Notes under the pieces: generated by a model
Database searches by the model: none
Told to the model about the DNA's origin: nothing
Seen by the model: only the letters and a program-made list of their open reading frames with translations
Translations under genes and position numbers: made by a program
Origin: Camillea tinctor
Taxonomy: Eukaryota; Ascomycota; Sordariomycetes; Xylariales; Xylariaceae
Length of the DNA: 64,000 bases
Reading direction: 5' to 3'
NCBI GenBank assembly: GCA_022578605.1
Contig: MU394056.1
Coordinates: forward strand, 186,001-250,000
Part shown: positions 23,643-37,223 of the stretch, piece after piece
Layout: each line of letters starts with the position of its first letter
Numbering within the stretch: position 1 is the stretch's first letter

Positions 23643-25712
23643 TCATGCGTTATCATCAATCCATTGCTCCAACCTCTCCACCAGATCTGCCTTCTTGAGT
23701 CCCTTAACGTCGATACCGCGTTCTGTCATAATACCCTTGAGGTCGGCGACTGTGAGTTTCTTCAGTGTGTCATCTTGAATCTTCTCCTTCAGCTCTGCAT
23801 TACTCAGACCAGATCCACCGGGACTAGCTCTGGAAACCACCGTTCTCGATTTCTTCGCAGTTCGGGGCTGCTCTTCTGTATCGTTATCCTCCAACTCTCG
23901 TTTGATTGCTTTCTGTTCCTGCAGCTGACCCAACACATCGTCGGCTACCCGGGACCAGTCCTGGATATATCCACCACAGCGCTTATGTATGGCCCGGTAT
24001 TTAGGTATCGTCCCGTCTTCGGGTTTGTCAGGTACTTCCTCTTCTAGCGCTAGAGCCTGGAGGATCTTGTAGTGCCACTGGAGTGCTGGGTTGGGATATT
24101 TGGCCGGGTTGTAGGCAGCACCCGGTAGCTGCAACTGTCGGACAATCATATTCATCTTGTCGGTGAGCTGGTCCGTAGTGCGTACTAAGGTGGGCTTCTC
24201 CGGACCTTCGCGTATGTCATCGGCGTACGGAAGGGGGTAGAGCCATAGGCCCGCGGGCAAAGATTTAGCTCCCGACTTTTCGTCCACTTCCTCTCGCGAG
24301 GGTATGATAGCAACTAGCTGAGGGTTGCCATTCGTCCGAGCAATATGCCACGCGATGCCAACCTTCTTAGATTTGAGTAGTTTTTGCCACAGGGCAGTGA
24401 AGACCCGCGTGGATCCGACATAGCCCACTTCGCTAGGAAATATGTAAATCGACTTCTTTATGGAAGCCCAAAACTTCAGAAGAGGCCGGTCCTTGAAACC
24501 TATGATGCGAATAATGGGACCTCCGAACTGTTTTATCGATTTCTGCTCCTCTTCGCTGAAAAACACATACTCTCCTCCGAACTTATAAGCTTTCTTTACT
24601 TCATTCGCTTCAACTGTCCTAGCACTATCTTGGGCTAAACGGGCTGTCTCGCCTACGGCAATCTGCGCCTTTTCGCCGTCTAGCCAGACGTAGCAGCTCC
24701 GTGCTGGCGCTTGTTTCTGGATGATATTGTACCCTTTGACAGAGATGGTGAGTCCGGGACCTAGCTCGAACGGCATATTGCTGAAGTAGGATCTCTTTGC
24801 GGTCTGCCTCGAGTTGACGTTGGACACGAGAGAATTTAGAAGTGTCAGTCCATTTCCGGACTTGGAACTCGTTACCCGTCCCGCATAAGTTTCGTCGACA
24901 ACCGCATCCCGATAAATAATATCCTAGAAGCTAGTTAGATAGGATGATACCATCAGGAGACCTCAGTCTGGGGTTTAAATACATCGTAGAATTTGCTAAA
25001 ATCGAACTTAGAATCCCCACGAGTGACTGGAAACAGCTCGATTATGGCACCGAGGTCGTACAGGTCTTTTGCGCGAATTGCCGTATTGTCTTGTATCTGC
25101 TTCTCATCGGCATGGGGATTATCGTCATCCGTGATGATGAAGAGTCTTTTGGAGCCGAAATTGGCGGCCCGGGTTGTGAACATATGATTGGCTAGGAAGA
25201 GCATATTTGACATGTTAAACCTTTCGCCGGACGGGACCAAGACTTCACCGGCACCCTCGCCCTCCTCCACTAGACTTTTCAGGGCCTTCACATCTTCGGA
25301 TGCGGGGATGTCTAGGTCGGTGTAAACATAACAATGAGGGTATGAGAGATTCTGCTCATCTCGGTACTTCGTTTGCTCGGTACCAAAGAGTATGATGCCC
25401 ATCATGTCTTTTGGATTAGAGATGATCCGCTGCTGCATAACCAGGTATGCACACTTCAGGGCAGCGTACACGGCGGGGTCCTTGTCGGCCTTTTTATCAT
25501 CGGACTCCGGGGGAGCCTCGAGCATTGAATCGCTCACATGAATAGCGAAGATGAGTGCATCTTTCTGAGCTTTGTAGTCCTAATGTTGAAGTGAGCTTAT
25601 GCATGCATGCATGTGATATTCGTTACATATGTGTGCTTGGACTTACATGTTCGCCAATCTCATCTTCCTCTTCTTCTTCGTCCTTCCTCTCATAATCTGC
25701 TCTATCAGCCAT
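23643..25712 (-). CDS. ku70: Ku70, DNA end-binding subunit of non-homologous end joining
   Basis: ATP-dependent DNA helicase II 70-kDa subunit, a nuclear protein that forms the Ku ring with Ku80 on DNA ends. It has 647 residues in three exons: 25712-25647, 25579-24983 and 24923-23643. The first intron has a GTAAGT donor. The second donor is a weak GTATTT, chosen because it restores the conserved KFYD-DIIYRD junction. The N-terminal acidic stretch is followed by the vWA-like domain ([14 protein letters not shown] to [11 protein letters not shown]), then the Ku beta-barrel core and arm ([47 protein letters not shown]). A C-terminal SAP domain ends the protein ([32 protein letters not shown], split here by position 610-645). 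The length fits the fungal family. It is divergent from ferrochelatase and marks the window's housekeeping block. Confidence 0.97.
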
Positions 25713-26494
25713 GGTGGTTTGGTTGATGCGAGATGTAATTTGGGGTTGGATGTTGGGGTTAGGTGGTTTACACGATGGTGATAACGCTCGATTTGGGGCA
25801 GTTGGGTATTTAAGTTGATATCTGGATAGATAAAGTGACCTCAGCTTTATCCCTTTGTTAGAGGTAACTTAGGTGTGTGACGTGACCCTTCGACCCATTC
25901 ATCCAGGCAGACATCGCGTTTAATTGAATAACGAGGCGCGCTTTCTAGAATGGATCATGTCAGATAGCTTGCATTAGAAGTCGCGAGATCAGCTGACCTA
26001 TCCTAGTATACTACTAAACCTACTAGGTGTACTAGGTTAGGTAGTGTTACACACTTGCCTACCGTACATAGCTGGCAGCTGGCTCTAGAATCTGTTGAAC
26101 AATAATTGATCTTGCTCGGCAATAAACCATGTTTCATTGGTTCCCCACCTGCACGTTTAAAGCCTGCACGGGCTAATAAGGTTTCCACCAAGCTGGAGCC
26201 ACACTTTAGCTACATCGGAATAGTTTTCTCGCCCGAGCATCCGCTAACCTATGACGCTGTCATAACATATATAGTAGACCTACCTAACCCTAGGATATAT
26301 TATGGCCACCTTTACTATTTATCTTTAACCTGAGTGAAATTGTACGAACCAATTGCGTTTTAATATACCTTGATATTTGGCACTGCTGTTACTACATACC
26401 CGAACTAGCCAATTATCGAATTTGTAACAAGGTCGATCACCTTCTTCTCTATCTAGGTTCCTCTTGGTTACTCTGCTCTACTCAACACAAACAC
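25713..26494. other. Divergent promoter region, ku70 / ferrochelatase
   Basis: About 780 bases between two divergent starts. It is AT-rich, with a CT-rich run just ahead of the ferrochelatase ATG (around 26441-26475) typical of fungal core promoters. No gene is seen. Confidence 0.6.
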
Positions 26495-27894
<1,400 letters not shown>

Positions 27895-29565
27895 AAAATG
27901 GATGAGCTCGGGCTCGCATTGTACAGTATGCAATCATGCTGTGTATCATTACATGTCATATAATAGTCACGTGGGATGAAGCGTACAAAAGGTTAGAGAA
28001 AACAACAATCCTGCCCTTCCTTTTATTATTCCAGGAAGATCCGAGTAATGAAAGTGGTTTTTTTTCTTCTTCTTTTTCAGCAAGAGGTTCAAAAAGAAAA
28101 AAGCATCCGATATATCCGAAAACCGGAAGTGTCAGTATTACCGACGGCCATTATGAGACCACCGGCCTGAACTTGATTGAGCTTGACCAGTCGGGGTTGA
28201 GAGAGCGGAATGTGAAATAGTATTGGATCCTCTACTTAGTTATGAAGAGACATGTCCTCCCCACGATACCACATCAGCGCGTCATCGATTTGATGTGTTG
28301 GCACCAGAACATTTTTATCAAGGGAACCCCTGATTCCGATACAGGCTGTTTGATAAGTTGAATCCCATCCATTCAAGCCAATTGACTGAGCGTGATACGA
28401 TATGGGCCTACTTTGGTAAACCGGCAAAGTACCGACCATAAACTGATAAGTAATACAGTTGTGGGGATAAAACTATTAAATCCCCGAGGTTCCGAGAGGA
28501 TGGAGGAGGGCTGCTTAGGACATCACTGTCGGGTCAGGTATCAAAATGGATTATCAATCAATAGACGGGGGAAGTGGAAAGGTACATACCTACCTATCTA
28601 GTGCCAGGTTAGGTGTAAGTTCAGGTTATTTTAAAAGCCGGGATGACAGGGGTAATAATTAATTGATTGGTCTTTCCAGTGTCTTGGTCTCTTCATTCTT
28701 GTCCGACATGAGGTAAGACTGACCAGTGCCAGCTAATACAACTACTTTTAGTAGCCTGAGTTACATAGACTCAGCTCGAAACTGTATGTACCTATGTACC
28801 TACCTTATGCTTATAATTCCTCAGCATTGCAGGGTGAGACGATAGATTATGTACGAAGTATGCACTAAAGAAACAAATGCGTCAGTTCCAAGGTCAGGGT
28901 CCAAGCTGCTGTTAATCGTCACCCATGCGCCCGCCCATCAATGATACATGGTCCACTAAGTATGTACGTACTCCGTATGCAACTCGATCTTGACCCACAA
29001 TGATAATCCCTCCCCCCAAAGCCAAAGCCATGGAATTCCTGATAAACCCACCCAAAGCCCAAACCCACATCTTCTGACCTTTTGCATTGTTCTCATCCCA
29101 TGTTTCGCATCTTATTTTAGGTAGTTTTAACATTTATATCCCCCGGCTCTTGCTAGTTTTCCCTCAACCTTTAACTTTCTTACCTACACGCTCAACTTAA
29201 TCTTTTAAACTTGGGCTTGCATAGTGTTGGATGAAGGATGGAGACATACTACTACTTATTGTCTTGTCATATTCTAACAGCAATAACAACAACAACAACC
29301 AGATCTTTGGGTAGACCGGACCTCCGGTGATACTTCGTCCAGGAATAAAATAACACAGTCCTATCATCACGTAACCGATATTCATGAGCGACTCTCTTCT
29401 TCATGTCGTTAATCTGAAATTCTTAACCGGGCCTTCATCACTTATATCGATCGTGAATTACCACACTGCTTCACCCGATTGGAAATCGAAAAGAAACTGG
29501 TTGAAATCGTGCGAAAGTCGAAAATCAGGTCTCTCAGGTCTCCGCAACTCCACAATAGGCTAAGA
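27895..29565. other. Intergenic region between ferrochelatase and MFS transporter
   Basis: Probable 3' UTR of ferrochelatase and promoter of the downstream transporter. It contains a TACTCCGTA 9-mer at 28969-28977 and a short CAA/AAC microsatellite near 29280-29300. An open + stretch at 27936-28220 is Lys/Ser-rich and I do not consider it a gene. An in-frame ATG at 29479 could extend the transporter's N-terminus. Confidence 0.5.
29280..29300. repeat. AAC trinucleotide microsatellite
   Basis: Short (AAC)n run just upstream of the MFS transporter. It is seen directly in the sequence. Confidence 0.7.
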
Positions 29566-31599
29566 ATGACGAGCGAACCGCGGGCCGTCAAGGTGAGGGG
29601 TTCACCACCAACCGACATGGTAGATAACGAGGAGGACCCTCAAAACCAACCGACGGAGACGACTCCGTTGACCGGTGCAGGCGCCGGATCAGACGAAACT
29701 GGTAGCAGAAACGAAGAGCCAGGGGGAGAGGCTTCGGGAGGGTTTGAAGATTTTGAAGGCTTGCCATGGTGGAAACGACCAACTGTATACTGGCTGATAC
29801 CACCGTATTTTCTATTTGCCCTCGCCTTCGGGGGTGTTATTGTGCCAAAACTAAACTTGTAGGTTCTTCTTGTGGTTCTTCACGTGGTTCTCATGGTTCT
29901 CACATTCACATATAACAACATCTAAATAGTCACGTGTAAGTGTTATAAGAAAACCATTGACTGATCAAAAAAAAACCCCCAATCTAGAATCGTCGACTTG
30001 ATATGTCGGAAATATTTCACTGAGCGTCAGCTCCTCGATCCCACCTTCACCTTTCTCCCTGTTGTCCTGGGAGCCAACAACCCCCAATGTAACGTTCCGG
30101 GAGTTCAAAAGAACGTCGCCACCTTCACACTGGTTTTGAGCGCCCTGACCGGATCACTGAGCGCTATTACCGCACCAAAACTAGGTGCTCTATCTGACCG
30201 TTACGGCCGAAAAAGATTAATGGTCGTTGCTTCATGTGGTGGCTTAGTGAACGAGGTTATCACCATCCTCGCCGCCAAGTTCCCCGAGAAGATTGACTAC
30301 CATTGGCTGATTCTCGGGGCTTTCTTTGACGGTATCACCGGCTCCTTCACTGCCGGGAGCGTGTTGGGTAACTCGTATGCAAGCGACTGCGCTTCTCCAT
30401 CTAAACGCGGCGTTTTCATCGGGTACCTACATGCTTGCTTGTTCACGGGTCTCGCCTTTGGGCCGCTTCTAGCTGGGTACTTTGTTAAGTGGACGGGCTC
30501 TCTTCTGTCCATTTTCTATGTGGTCCTCGGTTGTCATGGCTTTGTTATACTGTTTTATTGGTTTATCATGCCAGAGTCATTGTCCAGGAAACATCAGACG
30601 ATGGCACGCCGAAAACACCAGGCTGAGCAGGAAAGCATGGCATCGGCTCTTCCGGACTCGATATCCTGGGTTCTTGGGCCACGGCTCTCCCTCCTAGTGG
30701 TCGACAACATTGGCCCCTGGATACCAGCCATAATTGGTGCGAATCCATTCGCACCCTTGAAGATATTGTTCCCAAGCGGACGTCATAACGTAGCTTTGCG
30801 ACGAAATCTGATCCTCCTTGCCATAGTTGACACCACCATGATGTCGGCAGCTATCGGCTCAGGGACTGTTATTGTTTTATACTCCGAGTATATCTTTAAC
30901 TGGGGAACGTTTGAGGCTTCGCGCTTTGTATCCACCGTCAGCCTGGTGCGAGTCATAATTCTCCTCTGCCTTCTCCCGACAATCAACTATATTTTCCGCA
31001 TTCGACCTCTCCGCCGCCAGAGAGAATTGAGCGGCAATTCCCAGGTTGCAGAAAAGAATTCGGGAGCTGACAATCTCGACGTGTGGCTTCTTCGAATTGC
31101 CATTTTAATTGATACTTCGGGTCTAGTAGGCTACATATTCGCCCGCAGAGAGGAGACATTTCTCCTATGCGGTATTGCTACGTCATTCGGTGGCCTGGCG
31201 GCTGCTACTGTCCAGAGCTCCGTCACCAAGCATGTCCCCGCCGAACGTGTCGGATCTCTACTTGGGGCAATGGGGCTGCTTCACGCCCTTGGCCGTGTGT
31301 TCGCGCCGGCGCTCTTCAACGGTATTTACGCCGGAACGGTTGAGACATTCCCTCAGGCCTTCTTCGTCGTCCTGGCTTCTTTATTCGGATGTGCAGTTTT
31401 TGCTACCTGGTTCATCCGACCGCATTGTAAGTCAATATTTTGTTGTTTCTACCTCGCTCAGGCAGACATTCTGACAATCACAGTGTGCATCCAAGATGAT
31501 GGTTACGTACCAGTCCCAAGGGTTGATCAAGAGGATAACAGTGAAATAGATCCTCTAGCTAATGATGAGATCTCGAGTGAGAACCTCCCCAGAATTTAA
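29566..31599 (+). CDS. MFS transporter, DHA1-like (TetA/YCR023C-like family)
   Basis: Membrane transporter, exons 29566-29858 and 29988-31599 (129-base intron, GTAGGT...TAG, in frame). This gives 634 residues. A further 57-base stretch, 31427-31483, has a perfect GTAAGT donor and a CAG acceptor and is in frame without a stop. If it is spliced out, the protein has 615 residues. The acidic cytosolic N-terminus ends in GLPWWKRPTVYWLIPP, followed by the first membrane segment with FGGVIVPKLNLIVDLICR. The loop 2-3 signature GALSDRYGRKRL is typical of major facilitator proteins, and about 12 hydrophobic segments can be traced. Substrate is unknown; relatives include drug/H+ antiporters and the yeast YCR023C type. 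The start at MTSEPRAV is preferred, although an ATG at 29479 is open too. It is convergent with the next transporter. Confidence 0.9.
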
Positions 31600-32382
31600 A
31601 CAGGACGGCTTGTGGCAATGAACAAGACGTTCACATTGATTCACAACATAAGCTAGGGGACTTCGCCTAGATTCCGGTTCTAATTACCAAGTACATATTT
31701 ACAACTAGTTAATATCTAGACACGATGATCATCACCGATAAGAGCAGCATAGCGATATATTATCCTTTCTAAAGCCGTGTATATAGACAATATTCACTTA
31801 TGAGTGATCATATTATAAATACTATATTCTCCAGCCATTCCACTTCCCTACCATCCTTATTTTCTGGTAACATGCCCAGTCAATTTCGATGCTTCAAATA
31901 ACCTTTAGGGACGCATCTTACAATTCTGATTCTCATGAACCAATATTGTTCATATTTATTATCAAAGTTCAAGTATGTAAAATGAATAGTACGACTTAAA
32001 AGTCGCGAGAAATAAATAAAGGGATTCATTGAATCAAACCCCAGGATGACATGATCAAAACTAAACCTGTCAACTAAAAATAGCTGCGCGACATAAGCCG
32101 AATCCTTTGAGCCCTCAACCCCCCTTCCCCCCCTTTTCCGATTGCATTCTGATTTTCATTCCCGTTATGGTCATAGTCATCGTTGTGGATTTCGTTGCCA
32201 TTTCCATTCCTGTCCTCGTTTCCGCTCTCGTTCTCGTTCTCGTCATATAGACCATCTGATTGGTTGGATTACGAACCCTACACCCCGTTGCCCCGTCATA
32301 TCCAGTCCAACCACCCACGACATAATAAAGTATCTGAGTTTATACTAATACCTATCACCAAACACCTTCGATTCATCACCTC
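31600..32382. other. Convergent 3' intergenic region between two MFS genes
   Basis: The terminators and 3' UTRs of both convergent genes must lie here. A pyrimidine-rich imperfect repeat of CGTT/CTC units runs around 32160-32250. No gene is seen. Confidence 0.5.
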
Positions 32383-33968
32383 TTAGAAAATCTCCTTGAC
32401 TCTCCAACTGACAGCTATTACTCGAGCACCCAGGAAGCAGCTCATGGCAATGATGTACGACAATGCTGCAAAGAGGATCAATGCCAGCCAGCCCTGCTCC
32501 GGTTCCGACCCTAGCCCCAGCAATGCGCCTCCAATGGGTACACTCGTGAGTGTGCCAAGACTGCCCAGCATCAATGCCGTCGAGTAGAACCTACCATAAT
32601 CACGCGTGTCACACAGTTGCCCAATACAAACTGGATATAAGCCCAGGTTGCTGCCACTAGCAAAGCCGAAGGTGACGGCGAAGACAATAAGCAAGGCGCG
32701 CGAATCTTTCGCCGGCAGCCAGAAGACCAAGATAGAGATGGCGCACAGAGCATTCGTCACGACGATGACATTGAAGCGGCCGATCTTGTCGGCGAGAAAG
32801 CCAGGGAGACAACGCCCGAAGAACGAACCCGCGTTGAGGACAGCGAGTAGCGTATACGCATCACTCGCGTCCTGGCCGTGGGCCGCCGCGTAAGAGACGA
32901 TGAAAGTCAGCGGGATGAAGATGCCCCACTCCATGAACCAGACGCCCGCGCAGCAGAGGCTGAACCTGAGATCGCGGAACAGCGACCAGTCGGGCATGAT
33001 GGAGTCCCGCCGCCGCCCCGCCCTCGGCGTCGGCGGCAACCGCGCGCGCACCAGCAGGTTCGCGATCGCCGACAGGAACAGCAGGATGAACCCGATGATG
33101 CGCGTCGACCACGCGAACCCCAGCCGCGGCAGCATCGCCTGCAGGAACAAGGGGAACACGATCCCCCCGATGGACCCCGCCGTCGCGGCGATGCCGGTGG
33201 CGAGCCCGCGCCGCGCCCGGAAGAAGTGCGCGATCGCGCCGTAGGCCGGCACGTTGAGGAGGGCGCCGCCCATGCCGCCGAGCACGGAGTAGGTGAGGAG
33301 GATTTGGTAGTATTCTGTGCGCAGGAAGCATTATTATCAGTAAGAGAGCTCTTTTGCAGGAAAACATCCCCCCTCGAAAAAAGGGGGGGTGGGGGAGTAG
33401 GGGCAAACGAACCGGTGCACAAGCCGAGCAGCATCTGGCTCGCGACGACCAGCAGGCTGCCGACGGCGACGAGCGCGCGCGGGCCGTGGTGGTCGAACAC
33501 GGGCCCGACCTGGATGCCGGCGAAGAAGACGATGAAGAGGTACGTGCTGAAGACCCAGCCGATGGTCGACGAGCTGTAGCCCGCCAGCTGGTGCGTCGTG
33601 AAGTACGACTCGAACACCGCCGCGCTGTTGATGATCCCGTACACGGAGAACATGGCGCAGAAAGAGCCGAGCACTACGAGCCACGCGGCGACGCCGCCCT
33701 CGGGGAAGTCGGCCGACTCATCGTCGTCGTCGTCGTTGTTGGAGTCGGAGCTGGAGTCCGTGGCTAGGGGTTCCTCTCCCGCGGGGGGAGGATGGCTCAC
33801 GATCACGCTTTTGGCTTCATGGCTAGGAGGGAGAGGAGGGGGGGCAGGATGGGGGGAGGGGGTTGGGCCCTTTTCGTTAAGTTGCACCGGCGTGGACGTT
33901 GAGCCCACCGCCGGGACAGTTTGATTTACGAGGCAGCTGTCATCTGCATTCTGAGGGGCGAGGGTCAT
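32383..33968 (-). CDS. MFS monocarboxylate transporter-like (MCT family) permease
   Basis: This membrane permease has 495 residues in two exons: 33968-33413 and 33314-32383. The 98-base intron (GTTCGT...CAG) gives the junction LLGLCTEYYQILLTYS. It has a long hydrophilic N-terminus rich in Pro, Ser and Asp, then DFPEGGVAAWLVVLGSF, the standard opening of fungal MCT-like transporters. Further family segments are SVLGGMGGALLNVPAYGAIAHFF, RRGLATGIAATAGSIGGIVFPL and GSFFGRCLPGFLADKIGRFN. Substrate is probably a small carboxylate or related metabolite, but fungal members vary. The block at about 32870-33770, covering the N-terminal half, is extremely GC-rich compared with the C-terminal half. The intron contains a poly-C/poly-G tract. 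Several long open stretches on the opposite strand are shadows of the GC-rich codons. Confidence 0.93.
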
Positions 33969-35348
33969 GGAAGTTAGGTTATTCTGTCCTAACCTCTTCC
34001 TTCTAAGACCCTCTCACGATTGGAGAAAGAAAACCCCAGTTGCGAAAATAAAGTAGAAATAAGAATTGAGATCTAGAGTAATCAATTGCGGTTTGGAAAC
34101 ATAGCACCTTTTTTTGGGGTTTTATCTCTCCTCCTCACGACTTAACCTATCCTCTACGACCGCTTCTGCGTAGGTATGTGGTGGTTGAGGTTATTCATGG
34201 AAGAGGAAAAGGAAAGAAAAAGAAGAAAGTTAAGATAAATAAATAAAAAAGAATTTATCCGCCCCCATGTCGTTTTTTAGTTTAGAAATCGTGGGGATGT
34301 ATGTAGACGGGTTTATTATAGTCGCTCGACTAGACTAACGAACTAGAATGCTACACCACTTACCTACCTAGTTAGGCAATTCACCGACTACCCAGTATAA
34401 CGGAGGGGACCGACGACCGCTTGCGTTCCTCCCAAAGCGCCGTCTACAACTATACTACATGCGCTAACAATATATTCTCTTTCTTTTTTTTTTCTCTTCT
34501 CATCTCTTTTCCGCGGCGGAACAATGGCCAGAATCTTCTAGTTTACAAAAAGTTCCCGCTCTTGTTTTTTTTTCTTTACCGCCTCTTTTCTTTGTCTGTG
34601 TGTTTTGTCCAAATTGGTCAGCCTTCGAAGAATCGTGTTGTCGGTGAAATGTGTAAATCGTCATCGTGATTCCAGAGCGGATCTCCGGCAACTTATTACA
34701 TAACAGTTTCGTGGTCTTCCGTGATCCCCTTCGCCTCCCCACCGCGGGACAATAATCCCTGTCAACCTCGTCTTCTTACACTATGGATTTGTAGGTAAGC
34801 AATTCTGTGGGAATCGATAGGCGATGCAATTAGATATGCCATAAAACGTATTATAGCTAAGTTAGTATGTAGTTGTTAGAGATATCGGCCTATTGTCTAA
34901 AGCTTTTATTATTAGCGTGAAAGTCTCGATACTATGTAACGGCGAGCGGCATAGTCAAGACTCAAGCCCTCCAAAGGGACTCAAGATGCTAATTAGGGAC
35001 TTGTCAATACCTACTAAAAAGAATATCATGGGGATTATTAGGAGAAATAATTCAGGTTAACTAGGTAGGTTGTCGAATCCAAGGGAAGGTGATATGATTT
35101 CATATCTAAGTCCTGCGGAAAGTCTCTCGGTATAAAAGATTGAAGGAGTCACTTGGAATATAGTAAAGTTATGAAGTCATTACAAAGTAGGCCGTATTAG
35201 TTCTCAACTTAACTAGAATGTCTATTCTAAACTACCGCAAGGTTATATGTCTTAAAAAAGAAGAAATCCAGGTGACTGTTGTTTCAACCTATTGATTAAA
35301 AGAACCCGTTATTTGCTTCTATCCGGTTGTAATAAAACATGAACAAAG

Positions 35349-35599
35349 TGTCACGGACCACCTCGTCAGTTATGTGACATCGGCGGTATGGACCCACTAG
35401 CCGCCGTCAGGGAAGCTCGGCAGGCGCGGCCGGGCTTAGCGAGGCTCGGTCGGCGCGGCCCCTTTTCTATACATACACTTATTATTTCCTTTGTAGCTAG
35501 AATAGTCAGTAATCAATCTAAGCATACTCTGTATGGGACTATCTTTACGACTGTGCCTTTTATACCATTGATACATAAACTCGACCTACCGTCGTAACA
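35349..35599. mobile_element. Probable solo LTR of a retrotransposon
   Basis: A 251-base unit begins TGTCACGGAC and ends GTCGTAACA, giving the TG...CA ends of an LTR. The flanks are caaag (35344-35348) and taaag (35600-35604), a 5-bp target duplication with one C/T difference. It contains a GC-rich block (35400-35462) with two copies of GCTCGG(C/T)(A/C)GGCGCGGCC-like sequence, which stands out sharply from the AT-rich surroundings. A TATA-like TCTATACATA follows. No internal retrotransposon coding sequence or second LTR is adjacent. The reading as a Ty3/gypsy-type solo LTR rests on ends and flanks only. Confidence 0.55.
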
Positions 35600-36342
35600 T
35601 AAAGCACCAACAAAGTCATTTTGAGCTGATATCACGTTTTCCTATTCTATAATTTTATTAACAGCTTAGACCGGTCGGAGAAGTTTTTTATTTGGATTAT
35701 ATGATATTGGAACTCTTAATTTTGAACTGCCTAGTTGAAGCAGGACTGACCTGTAACCTGTTCGTAACACCAAGTTCAAAAATTCATGTTTGTCATTGTA
35801 AGAAGTTCAGAAGTACCAACTAGGACCTAGTACCTCAATCTCATAACTTTTTAGTAACATGTGAGATCATACCAGGTTGTTTTCTATCCTTGCTTGACAT
35901 TAAATATAGATGTGTTAACTTTTGTCTTAACTTAATCCCAACAAGGAACTCAGTATCGATACCCCCCCCTCCCCCCTCTAAGAACGAGAATAAAAAATAA
36001 GATCAAAACATTTAAGCATATAGTCAACTCTCTTAAATTCTTCTAAAAGACAATATATACTCCTGTCAGATGGTTACCAGATAGCGAGAACTGGCACCGG
36101 GGAGAACCAGAACGGAACTGTACTTCTGCCCCCAATAAATGTTTCGTATTAAATTTTCATAAGACCCTTTTTAGTTGACCTATATATATCCGTATATCTG
36201 TTAATAGATGTTATACAGTTAGTCTGTTCAAAGGCACATCCTTGGTCGAAATCTGTTTGTCGATAACTGGGCTTGTTACATTAGGATGACTCACTAGGCC
36301 TTAATATTTAGTCCTTTTTTGAGTTTCTCTCCCTCTCTCTTA

Positions 36343-36362
36343 TACACACAACACACACACAC
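36343..36362. repeat. AC dinucleotide microsatellite
   Basis: Imperfect (AC)n run (acacacaacacacacacacac region), seen directly, in intergenic DNA. Confidence 0.7.
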
Positions 36363-37223
36363 GCATATATCACAATACAGACCATTGTGCCTAGTGCCAA
36401 GGGGGATGACATATATACTGTGGGGTTGGATAAATAATGTGGTGGATGATCTACCACTCGGGCGACATACATTTTACTATTCTCTGTCCCCTTCTCCTTT
36501 TTTTCCGGTCAAGAGGTACCACGTACTACGTATCTACGACGGTTGCGGTTTTCAGAGTGTTGTTCACAAGGCCAAGGTTGAGGAAGGAGTTTTAGATGAT
36601 ATACTAGGAATCCAGTATTCTTGAAAAGGATACGCAACGGAATGGGGAAAATAGGAGTGGTATTGTCTGTGTATGCGAGTTGGGTGGAGGGAAGGATCAT
36701 CCTAAATTTCAGTCATAATGTATTGTATCCTGTGGATTCCAGCAATGCTAGAAAAATTTTGGTATAAATCTCGCGGAGGTGCGAGGTACATATTTCAAAG
36801 ATTTTATCAATACCTTAAAGAATGCCCCCTATCACAAAGTTGAATAATTTGGTGTTACCGGCTGGCCTAGGGTATCGCATGATCAAGTAGTTTAGCCAAC
36901 CATAGGAAAATCCTGGGTTACCATTTTCCTTTCTTTCTTTCCTTTGTGTTTTTTCTTCGATAAAGGGGAGTGTCATGGTTGATGTGGCTTTCCTCGCCTC
37001 TCGCCCTCGCTCCTTTCCAACTCCAATGTTATTCTGCTTCTAATAGATATTTCTTGTCTCCAGGGACGTCACTGGTGATTCCTTATTCACAACGATCCAC
37101 AATGATAAAGTGAAAATGCTTCGTTAACACTTATTAGAACAATGCTACCTCTGCTGCACTACTTCCTCTGTAGCTATTGCGAACTGTCGTTCTAAAACCC
37201 AGACCTTATATCCTATTACCCCT

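Larger units (their letters stand above)
33969..37223. other. Gene-poor region with one probable solo LTR
   Basis: It contains the promoter side of the MCT-like transporter (GA/CT-rich tracts near 34200-34250 and 34463-34510), a poly-C tract near 35960-35975, an AC microsatellite near 36345-36362 and the LTR described separately. Other open stretches (for example 36319-36624 on +) are low-complexity and not supported as genes. Confidence 0.5.

Noticed and set aside
27936..28220. 94-codon open stretch downstream of ferrochelatase
   Set aside because: Low-complexity Phe/Ser/Lys composition, no family, and a position that fits the 3' UTR.
32861..33767. Several long open stretches opposite or out of frame with the MCT-like transporter
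   Set aside because: Shadows of the GC-rich coding block; the transporter frame alone gives membrane segments and family motifs.
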